From Bacteroidales bacterium (lineage in GTDB: Bacteria > Bacteroidota > Bacteroidia > Bacteroidales > Paludibacteraceae): a stretch of DNA of 64,000 nucleotides. The notes under the pieces were generated by a model. That model did no database searches. It was not told the origin of the DNA and saw nothing but the letters and a program-made list of their open reading frames with translations. Below, piece by piece: positions 63,556-64,000 of this stretch (the first letter of the stretch is position 1; every line of letters starts with the position of its first letter). The DNA lies in assembly GCA_015061115.1 (NCBI GenBank), contig SUXE01000017.1, positions 1 through 64,000 on the forward strand, given 5' to 3'. A program made the position numbers and the translations under genes.

Positions 63556-63722
63556 ACCCCTAAACGGGGTAAATGGGGAAATCCATCTATATATTTGCTC
63601 TACCAATATCAAACGCCTAATGGCGTAGTTGGGGGATCATACCATATTACCCATCATCACATCATATTGCCCATTATTACGAATAAAAACAATGTAAAAC
63701 GCCTAATGGTGTAATCGGAATC
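63556..63722. repeat. Three interspersed copies of an ACGCCTAANGGCGTAAT element
   Basis: Units at 63556-63582 (ACCCCTAAACGGGGTAAATG), 63613-63638 (ACGCCTAATGGCGTAGTTGG) and 63699-63722 (ACGCCTAATGGTGTAATCGG). Each can form a small hairpin around CTAAN, and units 1 and 2 keep pairing despite different bases. No coding sense is seen here; the frames shift between units. Confidence 0.6.
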
Positions 63723-63802
63723 ATATTATATCCATCCGTCGTATTTCAGTGAGTTTATTCGTTATTATATTGCAATATAATGTTAATACGTCGTAATACG
63801 AA

Positions 63803-63831
63803 GAAGAGACGCCGCAATACGACGTCTCTTC
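63803..63831. repeat. GAAGAGACG hairpin
   Basis: Perfect 9-bp arms GAAGAGACG/CGTCTCTTC (63803-63811, 63823-63831). Member of the GAGACG group without a nearby gene to terminate. Confidence 0.6.
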
Positions 63832-63875
63832 GTTTATTTATATCCAATCTGGGCGACCCGTTATTTCAAATACAA

Positions 63876-63897
63876 GGGCGACCACAAGGGATCGCCC
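63876..63897. repeat. GGGCGA...TCGCCC REP-like element
   Basis: GGGCGA (63876-63881) and TCGCCC (63892-63897) in the sequence GGGCGACCACAAGGGATCGC, preceded by a second GGGCGACC at 63851. I recall similar GGGCGACC...GGTCGCCC intergenic elements in many bacterial genomes; this is memory and not a search. Confidence 0.5.
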
Positions 63898-63976
63898 CTA
63901 CGATCAAAATCAATTCCACAAACGTATTCTCCGACAATTACGCATTACGAATTATGCATTATGAATTGATCATTAC

Positions 63977-63992
63977 ACGCACGTCCGTGCGT
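63977..63992. repeat. ACGCACG...CGTGCGT element at the window edge
   Basis: ACGCACG-TC-CGTGCGT, followed by CTCTACGA. It is the last of a dense group of palindromic repeats in 63533-64000 and may continue past the edge. Confidence 0.5.
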
Positions 63993-64000
63993 CTCTACGA

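Noticed and set aside
63343-63714. 123-codon open frame across the tRNA-Gln pair
   Set aside because: It overlaps both tRNAs and a terminator, and reads through repeat elements.

Overview
The window looks like chromosomal DNA of a fibre-degrading member of the Bacteroidales, probably from a gut or rumen. The support is: AT-rich intergenic DNA; repeated Bacteroidetes-type promoters (a -7 box TAnnTTTG, sometimes with TTTG 18-20 bp upstream); no clear Shine-Dalgarno sequences; SusC-type and other TonB-dependent receptors; a PorP/SprF protein with a giant CHU_C-type partner; many type IX secretion (T9SS) C-terminal sorting domains ending in basic residues; and lysine synthesis through DapL. A genus cannot be named from the sequence alone.

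Layout. 1-7.8 kb: tRNA-Asp, an apparently non-coding transcription unit, a secreted lamin-tail protein, asd, and a tandem family of three secreted YD-like repeat proteins, the middle one split at an A_AAA_AAA slippery heptamer. 7.8-14 kb: a tail-anchored protein of unknown function, a small T9SS protein with a FISUMP-like surface protein, a T9SS GH5 cellulase, and a VWA protein paired with a sigma-like HTH protein. 14-21 kb: three tandem GH10-CBM6 xylanases, each with its own terminator and the same -7 box. 21-25 kb: a BtuB-like TonB receptor and a coiled-coil membrane protein. 25-33 kb: a leftward run queH, TonB receptor, sugar permease, ROK glucokinase, class I fumarase, and a divergent bacterial expansin. 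33-41 kb: small exported peptide, two paralogous surface-type lipoproteins, a possible structured RNA, a second GH5 cellulase and a CotH-like protein. 41-50.5 kb: PorP/SprF, a 1530-residue adhesin-like protein and a SusC receptor without SusD. 50.5-64 kb: HU, a 29-residue bS22/mS38-like ribosomal peptide, RNase G, dapF-dapL, a TolC-HlyD-ABC-2 exporter operon, nfnAB, two tRNA-Gln genes and a repeat-rich tail.

How the parts fit: the GH5, GH10 and expansin proteins would loosen and cut cellulose and xylan at the cell surface. Most carry T9SS tails, so they depend on a T9SS encoded elsewhere. The TonB receptor, FucP-type permease and ROK kinase form a plausible route for taking up and phosphorylating a released hexose, and fumarase fits a succinate-type fermentation. 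NfnAB would balance NADH, NADPH and ferredoxin. Asd, DapL and DapF belong to the lysine/diaminopimelate pathway.

The points most worth checking are the slippery heptamer in the YD array, the two candidate non-coding RNAs, the VWA/sigma-like pair, the unusual low-complexity inserts in TolC and CotH, the orphan SusC, and the repeated GAGACG...CGTCTC intergenic hairpins.
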